Positions 16,587-24,038 of a stretch of 38,892 bases of DNA are shown piece after piece. How positions within the stretch are numbered: the first letter of the stretch is position 1; the number at the start of each line of letters is the position of its first letter. A program made the translations under genes and the position numbers. The notes under the pieces are model-generated. The model ran no database searches. It had not been told where the DNA came from and saw only the letters and a list, made by a program, of their open reading frames with translations. The DNA is taken from the IMG/VR virus record IMGVR_UViG_3300032093_000350, positions 1 through 38,892 of that record; one strand, 5' to 3'. This DNA is from a virus.

Positions 16587-18881
16587 ATGAACTTTAAATC
16601 ATTAATAAACGATATTTGTTGTGACGGTCGTATAAAGGGTGGATTCATAGATCTTAAAAACGCAGATCATGTTTTTGTGCTTCAAGAATATCTTGAAAAG
16701 AATGGTTACGACGTAAATGAAATAGTAGAAAAAACCGCTGACTTATTTGAAGCTGGTAGATTTCCTGAAAGACAGGCATATAACAAAGACGGTATATTGG
16801 TAACATTTCCAAACAAATCTTATAGAGATCGTGCAGTAAACAAAGGTACACATTTTGCTGAAAATCCAAAAAAAGCTGATACTAATATTTTTACAACTCC
16901 TCCGCCTGATGTATCTACTAATACCGAACCAAGTAAAAAAACAGTTTCTATAGACCAGGAATTAACTGGAGACGTCGAGGATACTCAACAAGACAAGAGA
17001 ACCTCTCAAGAAAAAGAATTTGATGCTAACGACGTATTGTCTATGCTTATAGGACAATCACCACTCGTAAATTACAGTGTAGATGAAGCTAAACGATTTG
17101 GTTTTTATAAAAAAGGTTTTAAATGGTATAATTCTGAGGGTGAATATATTGGACAACAAATATACGATGAATCCGTTTCTAAAAAAGTAATTGTGTCGGA
17201 TGCTATATCTCCCACCGTATATATGAAAAAAGCGGAAAAGATCAAAGATTTAATACATCCCGATCTTTTAAAAAAGCTTGATTTCTTAAAATCAGCAGAT
17301 AAAACAAAACGAACTCAAATATTTGAAACAATTCCTATATTAACCGCTTTTGGTATTACAGAGTTTGAAAATCTCCAAACAGGAGGAGACTATATTGATT
17401 ACGCAATAGGTTTTTTAAACGATTGGGGTAAGTTGAGATCAAAACTTGAAACGATACAAAATCCTAAAGCAAAAGAAGAAAACTTAAAAATATATGAGTT
17501 AGTAGACAAAGATTTAAAAAATATAGGAGGTGAAGGTGTAACTCTGGCGGAACTTGGTACCCCTAGCGATTTTATACACAAATCTATACGAACATTTTAT
17601 GATGCAGCTAACGTATACAATAATAAATTTTTAAAAGGACAAAAAGAAACAAAAGAAAATACAGCTGATATCATTTTAATATATGGAGGAAAATCCAACG
17701 ATGTTATAACTGCTTTGAAAAATGGTCAAATAGAAGACACGGATGTAGATTCAATGGCGAAAATTAAAGATAAAAATATAAAATTTGCTTTAATTAGTTT
17801 AAAGGCCGGTACTGCTCGTTTGGGACACGTATTAACACAATTGGCACAATATGTAGGTCAAACTCTGTCAGCACAGCCATCGTCTGAGAAATTGAACGAA
17901 GGTATAATTGACACAATTTCAAATAGCATAAAAACCGCTATAGATAAAATAAAAAATATTCCTGATATCGTTAAAAACTATTATGAATCTTTTATAAAAT
18001 CTATAAATCCATTTACCAACAAAATACACAACTTCTTTTTTAAAGAACTCAACGTTGATGTAACTCAAATTGAATCTACTGCGTTTAAAAAACTAGAAAG
18101 TTTAGAAAATGAAATTGAAAAAGAAATAGGATCGCTAAATGAAGACGTTGAAAAATGTGATGATGCTCATGCGTTATATACAGGAACAATTGATAAAAAT
18201 CTAAAATCGTTCAAAACTGTACTACAGTCTAATGTGGAAGATATATCACTTTTAAACAAAATAATAGAATTGTCAAACAATCAAATATTGATTGAATTTT
18301 TTCCTATCAGTATAGAAAAACTGGAAATGGAACAAATTAAAAATCTTAAAAAATCTATTGTATATACTATAGACCAAATACAAAAGGATTATAGTATTAA
18401 CGACTGCTTAGAAAGAGATACACTAAGACCTATATTTAAATACAGAGCTAATGTTTTAGCTTTAAAATATATTGATCTCATAATGAATAATGTGCTTAAA
18501 GATGTCAATACATCTAATCCAAATCTAATACGAGACGAATTTATTAAACTTTCAAGCTTGTTATCATCTGAAGCTGTATTTGGTACAAATGTTAGTTTGC
18601 CTCTGATTAAATTTACCGGTAAAAAAATAGAAAAACTAAAATATAAGAGCAATTTTAAATTAGAACTACCTGAAAAGTATAAAGATATAAAATTGGGAAA
18701 GATTCGTATCAATGTAGTACCGGATGAGGGTTATTTAACTGTAAATTTATATTTGTTTATAGGTATCACAATGAAAGATGACATCGCGACACCTACATAT
18801 GCCAACTATTTAATGGATAGTAGCAGTGGAAGCAAATTTACATTCAAAGTTGAAGGGCAGAAAGTAGTGGAAAAATTATGA
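16587..18881 (+). CDS. Large protein of unknown function, probably virion-associated
   Basis: A 764-residue protein I cannot assign. The first 95 residues look like a compact domain (LQEYLEKNGYDVNEIVEK, then FPERQAYNKDGILVTFPNKSYRDRAVNKGTHFAENP). An acidic, Thr/Ser/Pro-rich linker follows (about 96-145). A long mostly helical body has predicted coiled coil at about 495-540, and the end is beta-like (GKIRINVVPDEGYLTVNLYLFIGI). Cysteines are few and there is no membrane segment. The doubled TATTTATA upstream suggests late, strong expression, which fits a structural or ejected internal protein. It overlaps the next gene by four bases (ATGA). Confidence 0.72.
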   Translation: MNFKSLINDICCDGRIKGGFIDLKNADHVFVLQEYLEKNGYDVNEIVEKTADLFEAGRFPERQAYNKDGILVTFPNKSYRDRAVNKGTHFAENPKKADTNIFTTPPPDVSTNTEPSKKTVSIDQELTGDVEDTQQDKRTSQEKEFDANDVLSMLIGQSPLVNYSVDEAKRFGFYKKGFKWYNSEGEYIGQQIYDESVSKKVIVSDAISPTVYMKKAEKIKDLIHPDLLKKLDFLKSADKTKRTQIFETIPILTAFGITEFENLQTGGDYIDYAIGFLNDWGKLRSKLETIQNPKAKEENLKIYELVDKDLKNIGGEGVTLAELGTPSDFIHKSIRTFYDAANVYNNKFLKGQKETKENTADIILIYGGKSNDVITALKNGQIEDTDVDSMAKIKDKNIKFALISLKAGTARLGHVLTQLAQYVGQTLSAQPSSEKLNEGIIDTISNSIKTAIDKIKNIPDIVKNYYESFIKSINPFTNKIHNFFFKELNVDVTQIESTAFKKLESLENEIEKEIGSLNEDVEKCDDAHALYTGTIDKNLKSFKTVLQSNVEDISLLNKIIELSNNQILIEFFPISIEKLEMEQIKNLKKSIVYTIDQIQKDYSINDCLERDTLRPIFKYRANVLALKYIDLIMNNVLKDVNTSNPNLIRDEFIKLSSLLSSEAVFGTNVSLPLIKFTGKKIEKLKYKSNFKLELPEKYKDIKLGKIRINVVPDEGYLTVNLYLFIGITMKDDIATPTYANYLMDSSSGSKFTFKVEGQKVVEKL

Positions 18882-19273
18882 TAACACAAAAGCAATTGCT
18901 TTGTACATTTTCAAATAACGTTCAATATACAGAGACACTAAAAGAAATTAACAAACAGTACCATTTAATAGATGGTAAAATTTTTGTATTTGCTAACGAA
19001 AAAAATTTAAGAGAACTTTATTTAACATTTAACGTTGTAAAAAAAGAAGAAATTCGTAGATATAAAGGTACCATAAGCATACATCGTAAAAAACAAACAA
19101 ATACGTTATACACATTAAACGCCATGAATCGTTTAATTGAAGATGAGAATAATGGTGTATTTGACAAAAATTTTCAATTAAATTGGAACAATTATAAAAA
19201 TTCAATTATTTTAACAAATGAAATAGGAGTTAAAATTGTTTCATTAAAATTATTTTCTGTGTTTGATGTTTGA
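18878..19273 (+). CDS. Hypothetical protein (131 aa)
   Basis: It begins inside the stop codon of the 764-residue gene (ATGA overlap), so translation is probably coupled. It is basic, with beta-like segments (KIFVFANEKNLRELYLTFNVVKKEEIRRYKGTISIHRKK) and a helix around TLYTLNAMNRLIEDENNG. It has one Cys and no membrane segment. It is the last gene before the regulatory gap in front of the ssDNA-binding protein. I do not recognise a family and have no functional evidence beyond the coupling. Confidence 0.68.
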   Translation: MITQKQLLCTFSNNVQYTETLKEINKQYHLIDGKIFVFANEKNLRELYLTFNVVKKEEIRRYKGTISIHRKKQTNTLYTLNAMNRLIEDENNGVFDKNFQLNWNNYKNSIILTNEIGVKIVSLKLFSVFDV

Positions 19274-19277
19274 TAGT

Positions 19278-19285
19278 TATTTATA
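19278..19285 (+). promoter_or_regulatory. TATTTATA octamer before the gp32-like leader
   Basis: An exact octamer 114 bases upstream of the gp32-like ATG and directly before the first hairpin of its leader. If it acts as a -10-type element, the transcript would carry the whole leader. It begins only 5 bases after the stop of the preceding gene. Confidence 0.4.
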
Positions 19286-19391
19286 ACTTGATTTTGACAT
19301 ATACACGTTGTATGATCAAATCAAGTTGGTTATCTGAGTCGTGTGACTCAAAATAATTAACTAATTAAACAATTAAACAATTAAATAAATT
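19286..19391 (+). promoter_or_regulatory. Leader of the ssDNA-binding protein gene: hairpins plus tandem octamers
   Basis: The leader has an imperfect hairpin with 9-bp outer arms ACTTGATTT (19286-19294) and AAATCAAGT (19318-19326). A second hairpin follows: TGAGTC (19335-19340), loop GTGT, GACTCA (19345-19350). Then come four contiguous 8-base units, AATTAACT, AATTAAAC, AATTAAAC and AATTAAAT, at 19355-19386, ending 5 bases before the ATG. T4 gene 32 mRNA is repressed by its own product through a pseudoknot followed by unstructured UUAAA-type repeats up to the start codon. The layout here is the same, so autogenous translational control is likely. Confidence 0.65.
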
Positions 19392-20222
19392 ATGGCATTA
19401 GATATTAGTAAGCTAAAGAGTCGTTTGAACTCTCTTTCAAACACAAATCAAAAATCCAACCTTATTTGGAAACCCAAGCCAGGCAAACAAGTCGTTCGTA
19501 TTGTACCTTATAAGTACGTTCCTGAGAATCCCTTCATTGAGCTAAAGTTTCACTACAATCTCAATAACAAGACTTATCTATCTCCCGATAGTTTCGGTCG
19601 TCCAGATCCAATCGTTGAGTTTAGTAATCGTTTGAAGAAGACTGGTTCTAAGGAAGATTGGCAGATGGGTCGCAAGATGGAACCAAAGATGCGTACATTT
19701 GCGCCGGTAATCGTTCGTGGCGAAGAACATGAAGGTGTAAAGTTCTGGGGATTTGGTAAGCAAGTATATCAGGAACTTCTATCTATTATCAGCGATCCTG
19801 ATTTTGGTGATATTACTGATCTAACCAGTGGTCGTGACATCGTTGTTGAATTCAAGACTGCTGAAGGTGGCGCTAGTTTCCCAGAAACCAGCATTCGTGT
19901 TAAGCCAAATGTAAGTGTTGCTATTGATCCAAAGAATACTCAGTTGCTTGATGCTCTAAAGGCACAAGTTAACATTCTGGATCTATTCCCAGAACTTTCT
20001 TATGATGAACTCAAGGAAGTTATGGATAAGTGGTTAAATCCGGAAACATCGGCCGAGTCAACTGTTCCAACTGAAACAGCTGCTTCTGTTGATGATGATG
20101 ATGTTCCATTTGCAACACCAGCTAAAGCTACCGTAGCTACAGCACCAGCTTCACCAACTGCTGCTAAAGCAAAGGGTAAGGATAGTGTAGAACAAGCATT
20201 TGATGACTTGTTTAACTCCTAA
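19392..20222 (+). CDS. 32: Single-stranded DNA-binding protein, gp32-like
   Basis: Binds ssDNA at forks and recombination intermediates and partners UvsX and the helicase. The 276-residue protein has the gp32 plan: a short N-terminal arm, an OB-like core (KPGKQVVRIVPYKYV, then RTFAPVIVRGEEHEGVKFWGFGKQVYQELLSII and GRDIVVEF), an Ala/Pro/Thr linker, and an acidic tail with DDDD near residue 237 and EQAFDDLFNS at the end. It has no cysteine at all, so the Cys/His zinc site of T4 gp32 is absent. The arm also lacks an obvious KRKST-like cooperativity motif. The gene has biased codon use (Arg CGT, many C-ending codons), which fits stoichiometric expression. It is followed by a terminator and then uvsX. 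Confidence 0.87.
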   Translation: MALDISKLKSRLNSLSNTNQKSNLIWKPKPGKQVVRIVPYKYVPENPFIELKFHYNLNNKTYLSPDSFGRPDPIVEFSNRLKKTGSKEDWQMGRKMEPKMRTFAPVIVRGEEHEGVKFWGFGKQVYQELLSIISDPDFGDITDLTSGRDIVVEFKTAEGGASFPETSIRVKPNVSVAIDPKNTQLLDALKAQVNILDLFPELSYDELKEVMDKWLNPETSAESTVPTETAASVDDDDVPFATPAKATVATAPASPTAAKAKGKDSVEQAFDDLFNS

Positions 20223-20233
20223 AAAATAAAAAT

Positions 20234-20266
20234 AAGCCGGTGGAGTTTTTATACACCACCGGTTTT
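20234..20266 (+). terminator. Terminator between gp32-like gene and uvsX
   Basis: CCGGTGG (20237-20243) pairs with CCACCGG (20256-20262), and the stem is extended outward by A-T and G-T pairs into TTTT. It also rules out a GTG start at 20240 for uvsX, since that codon lies inside the stem. Confidence 0.87.
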
Positions 20267-20281
20267 CTAGTTATATACATT

Positions 20282-21424
20282 ATGGCAAAAAAAAGTGTTA
20301 CGAAAGAAACTGGACAACGAGACGAATTAGTTGAGTTGTTAGCAAACGAACTAAACAAAGCAAACAAAGATGGTGGCAAGATTGCTTACTTTCTAGATGA
20401 ACAAGAAAACCCAGCCGAAATTAGCGACTGGATTAGTACAGGTTCTTCTATTCTGGATCTAGCAATTAGTAACCGTCCGCATGGAGGTTTGCCTGTTGGT
20501 AAGATGATAGAATTCAACGGTTTGGAAGGAACTGGTAAGAGTCTAGTTTCAGCCCACGTTGTTGCTGATACCCAACGAAAGGGTGGAGTTGCGGTAGTAA
20601 TTGATACTGAAAACGCAGCTGCTCCTGAGTTCTGGAAGAGTTTGGGTGTAGATCTATCTAAGTTACTGTATGTTCAATGTGAAACCGTTGAAGATATTTT
20701 TGCTCAGATGGAGAAAATGATTGCAATTGTTCGTAAGAGCAACAAAGATCGTATTCTAACAATCATTGTTGATTCTGTAGCAGCAGCATCAACAAAGGCA
20801 GAACTAGAAAGTGATCATGGCAAGGATGGTTTTGCCACGGGTAAGAGTATTATTATCAGTAAAGCAATGCGTAAGATTACCACTATGATTGGTCGTCAAA
20901 AGGTTCTTACTGTATTTACTAACCAACTACGTCAGAATCTAAATGCTATGGCATTTGGTGACAAGTATGTAGTAAGTGGTGGTAAGGCACTAGCTTATCA
21001 TTGTAGTGTACGTGTTCGTTTGAACAACACTGGTAAACTCAAGAAGGGTGAAGAAATCATTGGTAATGCGTGTAAAGCAGTTGTTGTTAAAAACAGAATG
21101 GGACCACCACAACGTCAAGCAAGTTTTGATATCTATTTCGATAGCGGAATTGCTGACTATAGTAGCTGGATTAAAGTTCTAAAAGAACAAAATCTGGTTA
21201 AACAAGGTGGTGCTTATTACACATACAAAAAAGACGATGGTACTGAATGGAAGTTCCAATCCAAGGACTTTGTGACGACAATGCAGAGTGACAAACAATT
21301 GAGTGAAGAAATTTACTTGAAGATTTGTGATGCTGTTATCATGAAGTACAAAGATCCTAACAGCCAGATCGTCGATGATGCTATCGTAGATACAGACGAA
21401 GAAACCGCTGGAAACGAAGAATAA
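20282..21424 (+). CDS. uvsX: UvsX/RecA-type recombinase
   Basis: The strand-exchange ATPase for recombination and repair. The 380-residue protein has Walker A GLEGTGKS (80-87), a Walker B-type strand ILTIIVDSVAA, and the DNA-binding loop region TNQLRQNLNAMAFGDKYVVSGGKALAYH, which is RecA/UvsX-like. The acidic C-terminus (DTDEETAGNEE) is typical of RecA proteins. I place the start at ATG 20282: the frame is open upstream to a GTG at 20240, but that lies in the terminator stem and would add 14 hydrophobic residues foreign to the family. The gene follows the ssDNA-binding protein and leads into the exonuclease four bases downstream, so it heads the recombination/replication run. Confidence 0.92.
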   Translation: MAKKSVTKETGQRDELVELLANELNKANKDGGKIAYFLDEQENPAEISDWISTGSSILDLAISNRPHGGLPVGKMIEFNGLEGTGKSLVSAHVVADTQRKGGVAVVIDTENAAAPEFWKSLGVDLSKLLYVQCETVEDIFAQMEKMIAIVRKSNKDRILTIIVDSVAAASTKAELESDHGKDGFATGKSIIISKAMRKITTMIGRQKVLTVFTNQLRQNLNAMAFGDKYVVSGGKALAYHCSVRVRLNNTGKLKKGEEIIGNACKAVVVKNRMGPPQRQASFDIYFDSGIADYSSWIKVLKEQNLVKQGGAYYTYKKDDGTEWKFQSKDFVTTMQSDKQLSEEIYLKICDAVIMKYKDPNSQIVDDAIVDTDEETAGNEE

Positions 21425-21428
21425 AAAT

Positions 21429-22493
21429 ATGAGTGGATTCAGTTCATCTGAAAAGAAAAGACTGTTTTCTCTCTTTGAAAATATCAAGGAGGATGTTGGA
21501 ACGGGTCTCAAAAAGAATACCAATTCTGACATCCTCCTTGTTGACGGTTTAAATAATTACATCAGATGTTTCGCTTCTATTCCATCTTTGAATGAAGACG
21601 GATTGCATACGGGTGGTATTGCTGGATTTTTAAAGAGCGTTGGCTTTGCAATTAAACTACTTTCTCCTACCAGAGTCATTATTGTATTTGATGGTAAAGG
21701 TGGCAGTCAAAAACGTAGAAAGATATATCCTGGTTATAAGAATGGTAGAAAAACGGATATTAAACTCAATCGTAATTATGAAGAATTGTCTTCTTCACAA
21801 ATTGAATCTGTTAATTTCAAGAAAGAACTTATTCGTACAGTAAATTATTTGGATACACTGCCTGTAACTGTAATGGCAATTGATCAAATAGAAGCAGACG
21901 ACACAATAGCTTATTTAGCTAAAGATACATTCAAAGACAGTAATGTAACCATTATGTCTACTGATAAAGACTTTCTTCAATTATCAAGTGATAAGATTAA
22001 AATCTGGAGTCCTACTAAAAAGAAGATTTTTGGCTGCAAAGAAATATTAGATGAATATGGAATTACTTGTAATAACTTTATTTTCTATAGAATTATGGAA
22101 GGTGATACAAGTGACAATATTCCTGGGTTAGATGGAGTTGGATTAAAAAGAGTTGTTAAAGCATTTCCTTTTTTAGCCAACGAACAACAAGCTTGTTTAC
22201 AACAAATTTATAATTATTCTGAAAATTATAAAAGCAAATACAAGATTTATGAAACTGTATTAGATAATAAGTTATTACTTGAACGTAATTATGAATTGAT
22301 GCAGTTACATAACACTCAGATACAGTCTTTTACACAACTACGTGTAGAAGAGATTATTAATACCCCAGTTAAAAAGATAGATAAAATTAGCTTCTCCAAG
22401 TTAATTACAGAAGATAAAATGTGGAACAACATTCCAAATTATCACATTTGGTTAAACGAATGTTTCGGTAAATTAAATAGTTTCGTAGAATAA
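21429..22493 (+). CDS. rnh: 5'-3' exonuclease / RNase H (FEN family)
   Basis: Removes RNA primers and 5' flaps during lagging-strand synthesis. Acidic metal ligands lie in order: ILLVDGLNNYIR (D39), VIIVFDGKGG (D88), IDQIEADDTIAYLA, MSTDKDFLQL and GDTSDNIPGLDGVG, the last being the helix-hairpin-helix entry of FEN enzymes. The arch region (KRRKIYPGYKNGRKT) is basic as expected. At 354 residues it is slightly longer than T4 RNase H, mainly through an N-terminal extension of about 33 residues before the first catalytic strand. That extension is encoded across a perfect 12-bp inverted repeat. It starts four bases after uvsX. Confidence 0.88.
   Translation: MSGFSSSEKKRLFSLFENIKEDVGTGLKKNTNSDILLVDGLNNYIRCFASIPSLNEDGLHTGGIAGFLKSVGFAIKLLSPTRVIIVFDGKGGSQKRRKIYPGYKNGRKTDIKLNRNYEELSSSQIESVNFKKELIRTVNYLDTLPVTVMAIDQIEADDTIAYLAKDTFKDSNVTIMSTDKDFLQLSSDKIKIWSPTKKKIFGCKEILDEYGITCNNFIFYRIMEGDTSDNIPGLDGVGLKRVVKAFPFLANEQQACLQQIYNYSENYKSKYKIYETVLDNKLLLERNYELMQLHNTQIQSFTQLRVEEIINTPVKKIDKISFSKLITEDKMWNNIPNYHIWLNECFGKLNSFVE
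21485..21540 (+). repeat. 12-bp perfect inverted repeat inside the exonuclease gene
   Basis: CAAGGAGGATGT (21485-21496) and ACATCCTCCTTG (21529-21540) are exact reverse complements separated by 32 bases, near the 5' end of the coding region. The left arm contains a Shine-Dalgarno-like AAGGAGG, which the hairpin would hide. Confidence 0.7.
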
Positions 22494-22513
22494 AAAAAAG
22501 TTGGTAATAAAAG

Positions 22514-22542
22514 TTGAGGTACACTAAAAACAGTGATAAAGT
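22514..22542 (+). promoter_or_regulatory. Sigma70-like promoter candidate before helicase
   Basis: TTGAGG (22514-22519) and TAAAGT (22537-22542) are spaced 17 bp apart, 11 bases before the helicase ATG. The match is moderate. Confidence 0.4.
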
Positions 22543-22553
22543 AGTATTATCTT

Positions 22554-23936
22554 ATGGAAAATAAAAAAGCAATTGATTCATTAATTAAATATGGTCGGGA
22601 TTTTCAACTCAAGTGCATTTCGTGCTTAATATCTGATCGTTCGTTTATTGAACGTATTCATGATATTATTGAAGTCGAGTTCTTTGAGAGTGATGCTAAT
22701 AAATGGATTCTAAAAGAAAGTTTATCTTACTTTAGTGAATATAAGGACTTGCCTACACTAACAGTATTTAAAATTAAAATTGATTCTGTATCGGACGATG
22801 TGCTTAAAAAGAGCATTGTAGATAATCTTAAATTGATATACCAAAAAGTTACAGATAATGATCTAAAGTTTGTAAAAGAACAGTTTCTAGAGTTCTGTAA
22901 GAACCAAAAGTTAAAGAATGCTATTATTGAAAGTGCAGATCTACTAGAGATCGGTCAATATGAAAAGATTAAACACGTTGTAGACCAAGCTATGAAAGCT
23001 GGTATGGAACGTAATATTGGTCACGATTATTCGGAAGACGTTGAAAAACGTATGAGTGTAATGAGTCGTAATTGTGTCAAAACCAATTGGGTTGAAATTG
23101 ATACCATTATGGATGGTGGACTAGCGGCTGGTGAACTTGGTATTATTACAGCTTGTGCTGGTAGTGGTAAGAGTTGGGTACTCAGCAAACTTGGTGCGGA
23201 AGCAATGAAACAAGGTAAGAATGTAGTTCATTTTACTCTTGAGTTGAATGAAAACTATGTAGGATTGAGATACGATAGTTGTTTTACTGGAATTGATTTC
23301 CAGAATATCCGTAACAATGTTGATATTGTAAGAAATAAAATTGCGGAAGTTCCTGGTAAATTAAAGATTAAATACTTCCCAATTAAAACAGTCAGTGCAT
23401 ATAGTTTAAAAGCACATTGCGAACGATTGGCTGTATTGGGTACCAAGGTAGATATGATTATTGTTGATTATGCTGATATTCTACGTCCATCACAAAGTGA
23501 ACGTAATAGTAACAGTTATAGTGAAGCTGGTGGTATTTATGAAGAACTTCGTGGTGTAGCTGGTGAATTGCAAGTTCCAATTTGGAGTGCTTCACAGAGT
23601 AACCGGGCTGCTATGGATGAAGATATTATTCAGGCTAACAACATCGCTGATAGTTATCGTAAGATTATGACGGCTGACTTCGTTATGAGTTTGAGTCGTA
23701 AGGTAAATGACAAACAGGCAAATACAGCACGATTCCACGTAATTAAGAATCGTTTTGGTCCAGATGGTTTGACATTCCCAAGCAAGATGAATGCTGGTTG
23801 TGGTCAGATTGAAATCTATAGTGAGAACTCCAAGGAGGGTATGGGTATTCTTAATGAGATGATGGATGGTGAAAATCAAGTTAAGAAAGCACTAAAATCC
23901 AAGTGGAACGTTCATAATAGCGATGATGAAGAATAA
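22554..23936 (+). CDS. 41: Replicative DNA helicase (DnaB/gp41 type)
   Basis: Unwinds the fork as a hexamer. The 460-residue protein has an N-terminal helical domain (1-150) and a RecA-type motor domain: Walker A CAGSGKS (201-207), TLELNENYVGLR, Walker B MIIVDYADIL, then the WSASQSNRAAMDED sensor segment and a late KNRFGPDGLTFP loop. These are in the order and spacing of DnaB-family helicases. The C-terminus is acidic (NSDDEE), as is common where T4-type helicases contact partners. No primase domain is fused, and no gp61-type primase gene is in the window. It lies between the exonuclease and nrdA in the replication run. Confidence 0.9.
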   Translation: MENKKAIDSLIKYGRDFQLKCISCLISDRSFIERIHDIIEVEFFESDANKWILKESLSYFSEYKDLPTLTVFKIKIDSVSDDVLKKSIVDNLKLIYQKVTDNDLKFVKEQFLEFCKNQKLKNAIIESADLLEIGQYEKIKHVVDQAMKAGMERNIGHDYSEDVEKRMSVMSRNCVKTNWVEIDTIMDGGLAAGELGIITACAGSGKSWVLSKLGAEAMKQGKNVVHFTLELNENYVGLRYDSCFTGIDFQNIRNNVDIVRNKIAEVPGKLKIKYFPIKTVSAYSLKAHCERLAVLGTKVDMIIVDYADILRPSQSERNSNSYSEAGGIYEELRGVAGELQVPIWSASQSNRAAMDEDIIQANNIADSYRKIMTADFVMSLSRKVNDKQANTARFHVIKNRFGPDGLTFPSKMNAGCGQIEIYSENSKEGMGILNEMMDGENQVKKALKSKWNVHNSDDEE

Positions 23937-23945
23937 TTTATAGTG

Positions 23946-23957
23946 TGTTGATCAACA
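23946..23957. promoter_or_regulatory. 12-bp perfect palindrome upstream of nrdA
   Basis: TGTTGATCAACA is a perfect palindrome 10 bases after the helicase stop and about 80 bases before nrdA. It may be an operator. It does not fit the NrdR-box pattern as I know it. Confidence 0.4.
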
Positions 23958-24006
23958 AAAACGTGCAAAAAAATTATTAAAAAAGTTATAATCCAAACAC
24001 AAAATG

Positions 24007-24032
24007 AACTATCCAAACGATAGTTATTTTTT
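24007..24032 (+). terminator. Weak terminator or attenuator just before nrdA
   Basis: AACTATC (24007-24013), loop CAAAC, GATAGTT (24019-24025), then ATTTTTT. The stem is perfect but short and AT-rich. It ends 7 bases before the nrdA ATG, and a TATAAT lies upstream at 23987-23992, without a clear -35. Confidence 0.5.
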
Positions 24033-24038
24033 ATCCGT

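Noticed and set aside
19294-19316. TTGACA with TATGAT as a sigma70 promoter in the gp32 leader
   Set aside because: The spacing is only 11 bp. These bases are better explained as part of the hairpin.
20240-20281. GTG start for uvsX at 20240
   Set aside because: The codon lies within a GC-rich terminator stem and would add 14 hydrophobic residues not expected in RecA proteins. ATG 20282 fits.
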